Assembly: GCF_934476685.1 (NCBI RefSeq)
Contig: NZ_CAKSNX010000002.1
Span: forward strand, 1 to 64,000
Source: an uncultured Ruminococcus sp.
GTDB taxonomy: Bacteria; Bacillota; Clostridia; Oscillospirales; Ruminococcaceae
Direction of reading: 5' to 3'
DNA length: 64,000 nucleotides
Below are positions 51,791 to 60,489 of the stretch, piece after piece. Position numbers and translations under genes: made by a program. Positions within the stretch are counted from its first letter, which is position 1. Each line of letters opens with the position of its first letter. A model generated the notes under the pieces. It was not told where the DNA came from, searched no databases, and was given only the letters and a program-made list of their open reading frames with translations.

Positions 51791-53146
51791 TCACTGTCTG
51801 AGATAAACTCCGTTTTCCTCAATGTAATCTTCCATATCCTCTTTATATTCAAGCTCCAGTGGGTCGGATGGAACAGCCTTTAAAGCTCTCTGACCGATAT
51901 CCTTTCTGAAATGCGCTCCCTCAAAGGATATTTTTGATACAGCCTCGTAGGACTTGTCGAGTGCGCCTTGGAGAGTGTATGCATTGCAGGTAACACCGAG
52001 TACACGTCCGCCGTTTGTGTAGAACTTTCCGTCTGCATACTTTGTTCCTGCATGGTAAACGAATGCGCCGTCTACCTGTCCCTTGTCGTCCATACCGTTC
52101 ATTTCAATGCCCTTTTTATAGCTGAGTGGGTATCCGCCGCTTGCCATTACTACACAAGTGCAGTAGCCAGACTTCCAGCCAATGTTTACGTCAGCAAGTC
52201 TGTGGTCATAAATAGCCTCGAATATCTCGCAGAGATCTCCGTCCAGCATAGGCAGAACTACCTGTGTTTCAGGGTCGCCAAAACGGCAGTTGTATTCAAT
52301 TACCTTAGGACCGTTTGGTGTGAGCATAAGTCCGAAATACAGACAGCCCTCAAAAGTTCTTCCCTCTGCATTCATAGCGTTCATTGTCGGCAGGAAGATC
52401 TTCTCCATACATTCCTTTGCGATATCCTCTGTGTAATATGGGTTTGGCGCAACAGTTCCCATTCCGCCTGTGTTAAGTCCCTTGTCGCCGTCAAGCGCTC
52501 TCTTGTGATCCATTGAAGAGATCATAGGAACGATAGTTTTTCCGTCTGTGAATGAGAGTACAGAAACCTCAGGACCTGTAAGGAATTCCTCAACTACGAT
52601 AGTTGAGCTGCTTTCGCCGAACTGGTGATCGTCGATCATTGAGTGGATAGCCTTTACAGCCTCCTCCTCGTTTTCAGCAAGGATAACTCCCTTTCCGAGA
52701 GCAAGTCCGTCAGCCTTGATTACAGCAGGGTAGGTATTTTCGCTCTTTACATAAGCGATAGCGTCATCACTGTTTGTGAAAACCTCATATTTAGCTGTTG
52801 GAATGTTGTATTTTTTCATAAGCTCCTTGGAGAATACCTTAGAGCCTTCGATAATTGCGGCATTCTTCTTAGGTCCGAAAGTCTTGAATCCCTCAGCCTG
52901 CAAAGCGTCTACCATACCGAGTACGAGCGGATCGTCAGGAGCGACTGCTACCATATCGACTTTGAGCTTTTTTGCAAGAGCAACAACGCCCTCGATATCT
53001 GTTGCGGCAACGTCAAAGCATTCCGCATAGCGTGAGATACCGCCGTTTCCCGGAGTGCAGTAAAGCTTGTCTACCTTAGGGGACTCAGCCAGCTTCATAA
53101 CGATAGCGTGTTCTCTTCCGCCTCCGCCAACTACTAATATGTTCAT
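51791..53146 (-). CDS. purD: phosphoribosylamine-glycine ligase (GAR synthetase)
   Basis: The 451-residue ATP-grasp protein starts MNILVVGGGGREHAIVMKLAESP and has VIKADGLALGKGVILA, EEFLTGPEVSVLSF, and EYNCRFGDPETQVVLPML. It joins glycine to phosphoribosylamine in step 2 of purine synthesis. It is slightly longer than the usual 420-430 residues. It is the last gene of the minus-strand purine cluster, separated from the other pur genes by a lipoprotein and a broken YjbR gene. Confidence 0.95.
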   Translation of the reverse strand: MNILVVGGGGREHAIVMKLAESPKVDKLYCTPGNGGISRYAECFDVAATDIEGVVALAKKLKVDMVAVAPDDPLVLGMVDALQAEGFKTFGPKKNAAIIEGSKVFSKELMKKYNIPTAKYEVFTNSDDAIAYVKSENTYPAVIKADGLALGKGVILAENEEEAVKAIHSMIDDHQFGESSSTIVVEEFLTGPEVSVLSFTDGKTIVPMISSMDHKRALDGDKGLNTGGMGTVAPNPYYTEDIAKECMEKIFLPTMNAMNAEGRTFEGCLYFGLMLTPNGPKVIEYNCRFGDPETQVVLPMLDGDLCEIFEAIYDHRLADVNIGWKSGYCTCVVMASGGYPLSYKKGIEMNGMDDKGQVDGAFVYHAGTKYADGKFYTNGGRVLGVTCNAYTLQGALDKSYEAVSKISFEGAHFRKDIGQRALKAVPSDPLELEYKEDMEDYIEENGVYLRQ

Positions 53147-53213
53147 AAAATTACCTCCTTGTTGTACATATGACCGTCTGTGGGACAGTCGGAAAATATG
53201 CTGTCAGCAGTTT

Positions 53214-53909
53214 TTATACGATCTTGATAGTGTCAAGAACAGCGCTGAACTCATCCTGCATAGCCTCTGTGCAGGCATCATAAGACATAGGGCAAACGAT
53301 AAGGAGCTTTGTGTCCTTCTTAGCAAGGATGATCTTCAGATCAAAGTTTACTGATGACTGTGTATAAGTACCTGTTACAACGTAAGCCTCATAGCCGTTG
53401 AAAGTTGTTTCCTCTTCATTTGTTACTGTGAAAGCGTCGCCAAGTCCCATAGCCTGAACGAAAGTAGGTGAAAGCTCAGCCAGTGTGTAGTCAGGAAGAT
53501 CGTCAGCCTCTTCACTGTTTATAATGATAGAGCAGGTGTTTGCTGCATTTTCGATATCTGTACCCTGATAGATCGCAGTAGTGTTGCCGAGAGCGTCCTC
53601 TGATACTTTCCACTTTGTTTCGTCAGCTTCAAGTGTGAAGTATTTTCCGGCGCTGAAATCAGATGAGATATCAGTTTCAGCCTCAGATATGTCAGCCTCG
53701 ATGTCGCTGTCAGCAGCCTTTTCATCATCAGCTGCGCTCTCAACAGGAGCTTCTGTTTCAGCTTCAGTAGTAGTTGTTGTTTCAGCGGCAGTTGTTGTAG
53801 TGGTTGTTGTTGCTTCCTCAGCAGCTGAACTTGAATCAGCTGAACCTCCGCAAGCTGAAAGTGACATAACGAGTGATGCTGTTACAGCAGCAATAAGTAA
53901 CTTTTTCAT
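53214..53909 (-). CDS. lipoprotein with Thr-rich linker, unknown function
   Basis: The 231-residue protein has a lipoprotein signal (MKKLLIAAVTASLVMSLSAC, lipid Cys in LSAC). A low-complexity tract of Thr, Ala, Glu and Ser (residues ~24-85) follows, then a globular domain (~90-231) of alternating strands and helices. The domain resembles the small secreted lipoproteins of ruminococci but I recognise no named family. AAGGAG precedes the ATG. It sits between the YjbR remnant and purD, with an imperfect 8-bp hairpin (53174-53192) before purD. Confidence 0.75.
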   Translation of the reverse strand: MKKLLIAAVTASLVMSLSACGGSADSSSAAEEATTTTTTTAAETTTTTEAETEAPVESAADDEKAADSDIEADISEAETDISSDFSAGKYFTLEADETKWKVSEDALGNTTAIYQGTDIENAANTCSIIINSEEADDLPDYTLAELSPTFVQAMGLGDAFTVTNEEETTFNGYEAYVVTGTYTQSSVNFDLKIILAKKDTKLLIVCPMSYDACTEAMQDEFSAVLDTIKIV

Positions 53910-53921
53910 ATTCTCTTCTCC

Positions 53922-54308
53922 TTAATTTTTATTATTTTGTTCAATTATTTCTGCCTGCACCTTTTTGGAAAATGAGTGCAGTATCAAATTGTAACCACGT
54001 TCGCACATATCCTGTATCACTTCATAAGGTACATTTCTGTCTGGGTAAACTGAGTTCCAATGTATCTTGTTCATATAGTACCCCTCGATTATATCGCCTT
54101 AATAAAGCTCACGGATATGCATATTAAAATCAGGTTCGGACTTTACGGTTATAAGCGTGTTGTCCGAATCCTCGCCGCAGAATGCGCAGAACATCTTTCC
54201 ACGCACCATAAATCTTTTCCAGCCCCACTCTTTTTTGAGATCTTGTTCAACTCCGTTATGGGACATAAGAAAATCTTCAAGCTGCGGATAAAATTCAGCT
54301 ATTTTCAT
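53922..54308 (-). pseudogene. YjbR/MmcQ-family gene interrupted by an in-frame TAA
   Basis: From ATG 54308 the frame reads MKIAEFYPQLEDFLMSHNG...WGWKRFMVRGKMFCAFCGEDSDNTLITVKSEPDFNMHIRELY and meets TAA at 54099-54101. The same frame continues for 58 codons with GDIIEGYYMNKIHWNSVYPD and ends TAA at 53922. Together they match one MmcQ/YjbR (CyaY-like fold) protein of usual length, so a single nonsense change (GAA to TAA would suffice) has split it. The remaining 69-residue piece lacks the conserved HW part. A sequencing error is the alternative. It starts seven bases after the AICAR transformylase stop. Confidence 0.8.
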
Positions 54309-54314
54309 ATGTTA

Positions 54315-55496
54315 TCAGTGGTGGAAAAGTCTGATGCCTGTGAATGCCATTGCGATGTTGTACTTGTTGCAGGTCATGATAACATGATCGTCACGGATAG
54401 ATCCGCCCGGCTCTGCAATGTATGCTACGCCGCTCTTCTTAGCTCTTTCGATATTGTCGCCGAATGGGAAGAAAGCGTCTGAACCGAGGCAAACGTCTGT
54501 GTTCTTAGCGATCCATTCCTTCTTTTCCTCAGCAGTAAGGACCTCAGGCTTTATCTTGAACATCTTCTGCCATTCGCCCTCAGCAAGAACGTCCATATAT
54601 TCATCTGAAATATAAACGTCGATAGTGTTATCTCTGTCAGGACGTCTGATGTTGTCAACGAACTGGAGTCCGAGAACCTTTGGATGCTGTCTGAGCCACC
54701 ATGTATCAGCCTTGTTTCCTGCAAGTCTTGTGCAGTGTATTCTTGACTGCTGACCAGCACCGATACCGATAGCCTGTCCGTTCTTTACATAGCATACTGA
54801 GTTGGACTGTGTGTACTTAAGTGTGATAAGAGCGATAACGAGGTCTTCCTTCTTGTCGTCAGGGATATCCTTGTTGTCTGTTACGATATTTGCAAGCATA
54901 TCATTGTCGATCTTGAGTTCATTTCTGCCCTGCTCGAAAGTAACGCCGAAAACCTGCTTTCTTTCGATCTCGGCAGGAACATAGTTCTCGTCGATCTTTA
55001 TGATGTTGTATGTGCCTTTTCTCTTTGACTTGAGTATCTCAAGAGCTTCGTCTGTGTAAGAAGGTGCGATGATACCGTCGGAAACCTCTCTCTGTATCAT
55101 CTTTGCTGTGCAAGCGTCACACTCGTCTGAAAGTGCGATGAAGTCACCGTATGAGGACATTCTGTCTGCACCTCTTGCTCTTGCATAAGCGCAAGCCATA
55201 GGCGAAAGCTCGCCGAGATCATCAACGAAGTAGATCTTAGCTTCTGTTTCTGTGAGCGGTCTGCCGATAGCAGCTCCGGCAGGTGAAACGTGCTTGAAAG
55301 AAGTTGCAGCGCACATACCTGTTGCTCTTTTAAGCTCTCTTACTAGCTGCCAGCCGTTGAAAGCGTCCAGAAGATTTATGTAACCGGGCTTGCCGTTGAG
55401 AACTTCGATAGGAAGATCCTTGCCCTCCTCCATAAACACTCTTGAAGGCTTCTGATTAGGGTTGCAGCCATACTTTAAAAGCATTTCATTTGCCAT
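54315..55496 (-). CDS. purH: stand-alone AICAR transformylase (PurH C-terminal type)
   Basis: The 393-residue protein covers only the AICAR formyltransferase part of PurH. It has LKYGCNPNQKPSRVF, TSFKHVSPAGAAIG with the catalytic Lys and His, YTQSNSVCYVKNGQAIGIGAGQQSRIHCTRLAGNKAD, and SDAFFPFGDNIERA, ending RLFHH. The N-terminal IMP cyclohydrolase domain is missing, and that step is supplied by the purO gene next door. It uses 10-formyl-THF to make FAICAR. The start is ATG after GGAGG. Confidence 0.94.
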   Translation of the reverse strand: MANEMLLKYGCNPNQKPSRVFMEEGKDLPIEVLNGKPGYINLLDAFNGWQLVRELKRATGMCAATSFKHVSPAGAAIGRPLTETEAKIYFVDDLGELSPMACAYARARGADRMSSYGDFIALSDECDACTAKMIQREVSDGIIAPSYTDEALEILKSKRKGTYNIIKIDENYVPAEIERKQVFGVTFEQGRNELKIDNDMLANIVTDNKDIPDDKKEDLVIALITLKYTQSNSVCYVKNGQAIGIGAGQQSRIHCTRLAGNKADTWWLRQHPKVLGLQFVDNIRRPDRDNTIDVYISDEYMDVLAEGEWQKMFKIKPEVLTAEEKKEWIAKNTDVCLGSDAFFPFGDNIERAKKSGVAYIAEPGGSIRDDHVIMTCNKYNIAMAFTGIRLFHH

Positions 55497-55554
55497 ATTA
55501 TTTCCTCCGTGAAAAATTATTTTTTGATTTTTATTATTTGTTCAGCTTATGAGA

Positions 55555-56271
55555 TCACTTGCTGTACTTGTTTACGATCTTTGAAACAGCCTTGCCGCTT
55601 GCGATATCAATGTATCTTACGAACAGTGATACCTTATTATCCTCGTTAAGAGCGTCCCAGAGCTTAGCGGTAAACTCATCAATGTCATTCGGAACACTGA
55701 TCTTCTTAGGCTCGCCTTCAAAGCTTGGCAGAGGGTTTCCGTCGCCCATATATGTGTGGATAAAGTGACCAACACCGTCGAGAGGATCAGTATATGTGAA
55801 AGTAAATCTTTCGCAGCAGTCAGGGTTGCCGTCAGCTGATTTCAGTATGCTCATAGCGTAGTTGTACTTGCCGTTCTCAACGTGCATGATACCTGAAATT
55901 CTAGGGGTGTAGTTAGGAGCGTCGTCCTCATACTCTCTTGTTCTGAGTGACTGTTCAAAAGTCTGCTGCTTGTCCATAAGCTCGTAGATAGTGTCGGTCT
56001 GATCGCCGTTTGTAACGATAGTCTTGTTGCCAAGGACACGGACAGGGGAGTATATGATAAGGTGCGGATCTGAAAGCTTGCTCGGATCTGCAGCCTCGGT
56101 CTTTATGCCGTCCTCAGTTTCTGTGAAAACTCTGTTTCTTGAGTTCACGCTTCTGCCCATAATGAAATAAGCTGTAACTGCGCTTTTTCCGTCAGCAGAC
56201 TTGCCTATAACAATGCCTCTGCCCGGATAAGAGTTGCTTTTAAGCTCTTCATAGATATCAAGTGTTTTCAT
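55555..56271 (-). CDS. purO: IMP cyclohydrolase, archaeal-type PurO
   Basis: The 238-residue protein has the PurO signature YPGRGIVIGKSADGKSAVTAYFIMGRSVNSRNRVF and LIIYSPVRVLGNKTIVTNGDQTD, with RISGIMHV and CERFTFTYTDPLDGVGHFIHTYMGDGNPLPSF. It closes the second ring, FAICAR to IMP, replacing the N-terminal domain of PurH. ATG 56271 is seven bases after AGGAGGA; the in-frame codons up to 56319 precede that SD. It lies just upstream of the transformylase on the same strand. Confidence 0.93.
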   Translation of the reverse strand: MKTLDIYEELKSNSYPGRGIVIGKSADGKSAVTAYFIMGRSVNSRNRVFTETEDGIKTEAADPSKLSDPHLIIYSPVRVLGNKTIVTNGDQTDTIYELMDKQQTFEQSLRTREYEDDAPNYTPRISGIMHVENGKYNYAMSILKSADGNPDCCERFTFTYTDPLDGVGHFIHTYMGDGNPLPSFEGEPKKISVPNDIDEFTAKLWDALNEDNKVSLFVRYIDIASGKAVSKIVNKYSK

Positions 56272-56297
56272 ATATTTGTCCTCCTGTGTAATATACT

Positions 56298-57065
56298 TTA
56301 TACGCTGCCAATGTAACATTCGGTCACATTGGGGACGGTTATCTTACCGTCTGCGGAGTGTTTATCAAAAAGCATTTTAAGCTCTTTTACATACGGCTCA
56401 TAGTTTTCGTCAGACTCTTTAGGGGAGTATGAGCGTGAAAGCCTGTTGCCTATAAATCCCTGCATATCATACCGCAGGTCATTTCTGAATATCATGGTAT
56501 CAAACTCTGTAAAAAAGTTTCTCAGCACCTCGCTGCTTTTGTTAAGCGGAGTGTTAAGACCTTTTCTTGTACGGAAATCCTCGCAGTATCTGCTGCTGAT
56601 ATCATTGATCTGTGAAACAAGCTCAGAGCCGTTTTCAATAGTGTTCCACAGCAGCATTACTTTGCCGTCCGGCTTTAGAATACGTCTGCATTCGTCCCTG
56701 AACTTTTCAGCGTCGAACCAGTGAAAAGCCTGCGCCGCCGTAACAAGATCAACGCTGTTTTCGGCAAGCATAGTATCTTCCGCAGGTGATCTTACAAATG
56801 TGACTTTTTCATAATTGCACAGATTTTCAGCCGCTTTCATCAGCATATCCGTATTGGGTTCAACGCATATGATATTGCAGCCGAGATAGCAAAGGCACTT
56901 TGTAAATATCCCCGTGCCTGCTCCGATGTCTGCGATAGTTGAGCGTGGATCGGTAATAAAAGTGCTGATATATTCAGTTATCTTTTTCGGATATGCAGGG
57001 CGGTATTTGGCATAAATATCCGCCTTGCACGAAAATTTTTCTGTGCTGGTTGTATCAGTCTTCAT
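56298..57065 (-). CDS. class I SAM-dependent methyltransferase
   Basis: The 255-residue protein has motif I IADIGAGTGIFTKCL, a motif II acid ICVEPNTDML, and LVTAAQAFHWFDAEKFRDECRRILKPDGKVMLLWN, typical of Methyltransf_11/UbiE-like enzymes. The N-terminal EKFSCKADIYAKYRPAYP is common in this group. The substrate is unknown. ATG 57065 lies within the purN end (11-base overlap), so it is part of the purine transcript although no purine step needs it. Confidence 0.85.
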   Translation of the reverse strand: MKTDTTSTEKFSCKADIYAKYRPAYPKKITEYISTFITDPRSTIADIGAGTGIFTKCLCYLGCNIICVEPNTDMLMKAAENLCNYEKVTFVRSPAEDTMLAENSVDLVTAAQAFHWFDAEKFRDECRRILKPDGKVMLLWNTIENGSELVSQINDISSRYCEDFRTRKGLNTPLNKSSEVLRNFFTEFDTMIFRNDLRYDMQGFIGNRLSRSYSPKESDENYEPYVKELKMLFDKHSADGKITVPNVTECYIGSV

Positions 57066-57687
57066 AGTCAACGTAAGCTTTGCCGTCTTTTATCGTTATC
57101 CTGTCCTCGCAGAAAAGTGAAACAGCCTTTGGCAGCAGCTTCCATTCAACGTTCTCCATTATCTTCTTCTGAAGGGTTTCAGGAGTTTCATCATTTGCAA
57201 CGTCAACTGCGCCCTGAAGAATGATAGCGCCTGCGTCAGCCTCTTCGTTTACAAAATGTATAGTCGCACCTGATACCTTTACTCCGTATTCAAGCGCCTT
57301 TTCGTGGACTTTAAGTCCGTAAAAGCCTTCGCCGCAGAATGATGGGATAAGGGCAGGGTGAACGTTTATTATCCTGTAAGGATAAGCCTTTGTAACACAT
57401 TCGTCAAGGATTATCATAAATCCTGCCAGAACGATAAGGTCAGCTTCCTGCTTTTTCAGCTCGGCAAGTATAGCCTCGCTGTAAACCTTGCTGTCTGCAT
57501 ATTCCTTTCTTGGGATAACAACAGTATCTATGCCTGCATTTTTAGCTCTTTCAAGAGCGTAAGCGCCCTCCTTTGAGGATATTACGCAGGTTATCTTACC
57601 GTTTTTTATTGCACCGCTTTTTTCAGCGTCGATAAGCGCCTGCAGGTTTGTTCCGCCGCCCGAAACAAGAACGCATATTTTTTTCAT
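57055..57687 (-). CDS. purN: phosphoribosylglycinamide formyltransferase
   Basis: The 210-residue protein has ICVLVSGGGTNLQALIDAEKSG, VLAGFMIIL, the active-site block IINVHPALIPSFCGEGFYGLKVHEKAL, and VSGATIHFVNEEADAGAIILQ with the catalytic Asn, His and Asp. It formylates GAR with 10-formyl-THF. It is separated from purM by 242 bases and overlaps the methyltransferase start. Confidence 0.95.
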   Translation of the reverse strand: MKKICVLVSGGGTNLQALIDAEKSGAIKNGKITCVISSKEGAYALERAKNAGIDTVVIPRKEYADSKVYSEAILAELKKQEADLIVLAGFMIILDECVTKAYPYRIINVHPALIPSFCGEGFYGLKVHEKALEYGVKVSGATIHFVNEEADAGAIILQGAVDVANDETPETLQKKIMENVEWKLLPKAVSLFCEDRITIKDGKAYVDYED

Positions 57688-57817
57688 AAATTATCTTCCT
57701 CTTGATCTCAGCCTTTTTGGCATTAAATCAGCCAAAGGTCGGTCTTAGCCGATACAGCACAAGTATCGAAACATATTGTGCCGAGTGCGAATGATAATAC
57801 ATTAATAAATACATTTG

Positions 57818-57848
57818 TCCGCTTTGTGTAAAAACTATACAAAGCGGA
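57818..57848. other. strong hairpin in the purM-purN gap
   Basis: TCCGCTTTGT (57818-57827) pairs perfectly with ACAAAGCGGA (57839-57848), extendable by three pairs. It has no T-run on either strand. It sits in the only long gap (57688-57929) of the purine cluster and may be a processing or stability element. Confidence 0.5.
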
Positions 57849-57929
57849 TCAAAGTAAATTTCAGCAATACTATACAGCTGACCTTATAAGCGGATATACC
57901 GCCGCTGTCTGCCGTATCTGTACCAGTTT

Positions 57930-58970
57930 TTAGCAGATGATAACACCCATATCAGAGTCAACCAGTTCGCCGAGAACATAAGCCTCTTCGCCTGCTGCCT
58001 TGATAGCCTCAACAGCCTTGTCAGCGTCAGCCTTGTCAACAACAACGGTCATACCAACGCCCATGTTGAATGTGTTGAACATATCTCTCTCAGGGATATT
58101 GCCTGTCTTTGCGAGTACGTCGAAAATAGGAAGTACCTGAACATCGCTCCTTGCGATCTTTACGGAAAGTCCCTTTGGAAGTGAACGTGGGATATTCTCA
58201 TAGAATCCGCCGCCTGTGATGTGTGAGATAGCCTTTACCTTAACTGCGTCAAGCAGGCTCATAACTGCCTTAACATAGATCTTAGTAGGTGTGAGGAGTG
58301 TTTCGCCAAGTGTTGCGCCCAGCTCGTCATAGTGAACGCTGAGGTTCTTTTCGTTTACGTCGAAAACCTTTCTTACGAGTGAGAAACCGTTTGAGTGTAC
58401 GCCGCTTGACTTGATAGCGATCATAACATCTCCTGCTTTCTGAGTGTCAGGCTGGAGGATCTTGTCCTTGTCAACAACGCCTACCGAGAAACCGGCAAGA
58501 TCATATTCGTCAACAGGATAGAAACCAGGCATTTCTGCTGTTTCTCCTCCGATAAGTGCGCATCCGGACTGTACGCAGCCTTCTGCAACGCCTGAAACGA
58601 TCTGAGCTATCTTTTCAGGATAATTCTTGCCGACTGCAATGTAGTCGAGGAAGAACTGCGGCTTTGCTCCGCAGCAGATAATGTCGTTTACGCACATTGC
58701 AACGCAGTCGATACCTACTGTATCATGCTTGTCAAGGAGGAAAGCGATCTTGAGCTTTGTGCCTACGCCGTCTGTACCTGATACGAGAACAGGCTTTGTG
58801 ATACCTGTCATATCAAGCTCGAAAAGTCCTCCGAAGCCTCCGATGCCGCTGAGAACTCCGCTTGTGGTAGTTCTTGCAACATACTGCTTCATAAGCTCCA
58901 CAGCCTTGTAGCCTGCGGTAACGTCTACTCCTGCTTCCTTATAGCTGTTAGAAAAGCTGTTTGTATTCAT
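57930..58970 (-). CDS. purM: phosphoribosylformylglycinamidine cyclo-ligase (AIR synthetase)
   Basis: The 346-residue protein has YKEAGVDVTAGYKAVELMK, GGFGGLFELD, VSGTDGVGTKLKIAF, VNDIICCGAKPQFFLDY, and GGETAEMPGFY, the PurM/PurL superfamily ATP-binding blocks. It closes the first ring, FGAM to AIR. It is read between purF (82 bases upstream) and the long gap before purN. Confidence 0.96.
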   Translation of the reverse strand: MNTNSFSNSYKEAGVDVTAGYKAVELMKQYVARTTTSGVLSGIGGFGGLFELDMTGITKPVLVSGTDGVGTKLKIAFLLDKHDTVGIDCVAMCVNDIICCGAKPQFFLDYIAVGKNYPEKIAQIVSGVAEGCVQSGCALIGGETAEMPGFYPVDEYDLAGFSVGVVDKDKILQPDTQKAGDVMIAIKSSGVHSNGFSLVRKVFDVNEKNLSVHYDELGATLGETLLTPTKIYVKAVMSLLDAVKVKAISHITGGGFYENIPRSLPKGLSVKIARSDVQVLPIFDVLAKTGNIPERDMFNTFNMGVGMTVVVDKADADKAVEAIKAAGEEAYVLGELVDSDMGVIIC

Positions 58971-59052
58971 GGTCTTGTCCTTTCGTTTTTGATTTATATT
59001 TTCTTCATTTTCTTACTTTTTCATATTCCCCATAGGATAAATCAGTCAAAAA

Positions 59053-60483
59053 TTATTTTGACGCATTTTCAGATATCTTGCTCTCAAACTTGTCCTTAGG
59101 CATTTCCTTTGGAACTTCTATCGGATATTTTTCAGTAAAGCAACCGACGCAGAAATCACAGTCGGAGTTTCCTGCCAGCCTTTTAACGCTTTCAACTGAA
59201 AGGTATCCCAAGCTGTCTGCACCGATATATTCGCATATTTCCTTATTGGTCATTTTGCAGGCAATAAGGTTTTCCTTGCTGTCGATATCCGTTCCGAAAT
59301 AGCATGGTGCAATGAACGCAGGTGAAGATATCCTTACATGGACTTCCTTTGCTCCTGCATCTCTGAGCAGCTTTACTATTCTTCCTGAAGTCGTACCTCT
59401 TACGATACTGTCGTCGATCATAACGACTCTTTTGCCCTTGACGGTGTTTGAGATAGCATTCAGCTTTATCTTTACTGAATTTGTTCTTTCCGTCTGTGAA
59501 GGCTGGATAAATGTTCTGCCGATGTATCTGTTCTTTATGAATCCGATACCGTAAGGTATTCCGCTTTCAAGAGAAAATCCCAGTGCAGCGTCAAGTCCCG
59601 AATCGGGAACGCCTATGACGATATCTGCGTCAACAGGGTGTTCTCTCCAAAGATACTTTCCGGCTCTCAGTCTTGCCATATGTACGCTCGACCCCTCGAT
59701 GACCGAGTCAGGTCTTGCGAAATATACATATTCAAATACGCATATCGTACCCTTGCTTCCGCAGTGGGTAGTGATAGAGTTCACGCCGTTTTTGTCGATA
59801 ACAACGATCTCTCCCGGTTTGATATCTCTGATGAACTCAGCACCGATGCTGTCAAAGGCGCAGGTCTCAGATGAAACCACATATCCGCCGTCTACCTTAC
59901 CAAGGCTGAGAGGTCTGAATCCGTTAGGATCTCTCGCAGCAATAAGCTTTGTGGGTGACATTACAAGCAGGGAATATGCTCCCTTTATCCTGTACATTGC
60001 CCTTTCAACGGCAGTCTGTATAGACGGTGCGTTTAATCTTTCCTCGGTTACAGTATAAGAAATAACCTCGGTATCGTTGGTTGTGTGGAAGATCATGCCC
60101 TTGTTTTCAAACTGTTCTCTCAGCTCTCTTGCGTTTGTAAGATTGCCGTTATGTGAGATAGCCATAGGGCCTTTGATGTGTCTTACAACGAGCGGCTGCG
60201 CATTTGCAGCGACGCTGTTGCCTGTTGTTGAATATCTTACGTGTCCGATTGCGATGTTGCCCTGTCCCAGCGAAGCCAGAGTGTCCTTGTCAAAAACCTT
60301 GTTGACAAGTCCCAGAGCCTTGTGATACTTGAAAACTCCGTCGTCATTTACGACTATTCCGCAGCTTTCCTGTCCTCTGTGCTGCAGTGCATAAAGTGAA
60401 ACATATGTCTGTGCAGCCACATCGCTTGTTTTGTCTGTGTAAATACCGAATACTCCGCATTCTTCATGGAGTCCTGTAACCAA
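59053..60483 (-). CDS. purF: amidophosphoribosyltransferase
   Basis: The 476-residue protein has a short propeptide MVTGLHEE followed by catalytic Cys9 (CGVFGIY), YALQHRGQESCGI, RYSTTGNS, HNGNLTN, and the PRPP motif RVVMIDDSIVRGTT. C-terminal Cys residues in CDFCVGCF fit the Fe-S class of B. subtilis PurF. It makes phosphoribosylamine from PRPP and glutamine. The start is TTG at 60483 with AAGGGA ten bases upstream inside the end of the paralogous gene. A near-twin lacking the Cys lies directly upstream. Confidence 0.95.
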   Translation of the reverse strand: MVTGLHEECGVFGIYTDKTSDVAAQTYVSLYALQHRGQESCGIVVNDDGVFKYHKALGLVNKVFDKDTLASLGQGNIAIGHVRYSTTGNSVAANAQPLVVRHIKGPMAISHNGNLTNARELREQFENKGMIFHTTNDTEVISYTVTEERLNAPSIQTAVERAMYRIKGAYSLLVMSPTKLIAARDPNGFRPLSLGKVDGGYVVSSETCAFDSIGAEFIRDIKPGEIVVIDKNGVNSITTHCGSKGTICVFEYVYFARPDSVIEGSSVHMARLRAGKYLWREHPVDADIVIGVPDSGLDAALGFSLESGIPYGIGFIKNRYIGRTFIQPSQTERTNSVKIKLNAISNTVKGKRVVMIDDSIVRGTTSGRIVKLLRDAGAKEVHVRISSPAFIAPCYFGTDIDSKENLIACKMTNKEICEYIGADSLGYLSVESVKRLAGNSDCDFCVGCFTEKYPIEVPKEMPKDKFESKISENASK

Positions 60484-60489
60484 GTGAAA

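Noticed and set aside
53581..53925. Plus-strand frame rich in Val/Ser/Ala opposite the lipoprotein
   Set aside because: It is the antisense shadow of the Thr-rich linker; the minus-strand frame has a signal peptide and an SD.
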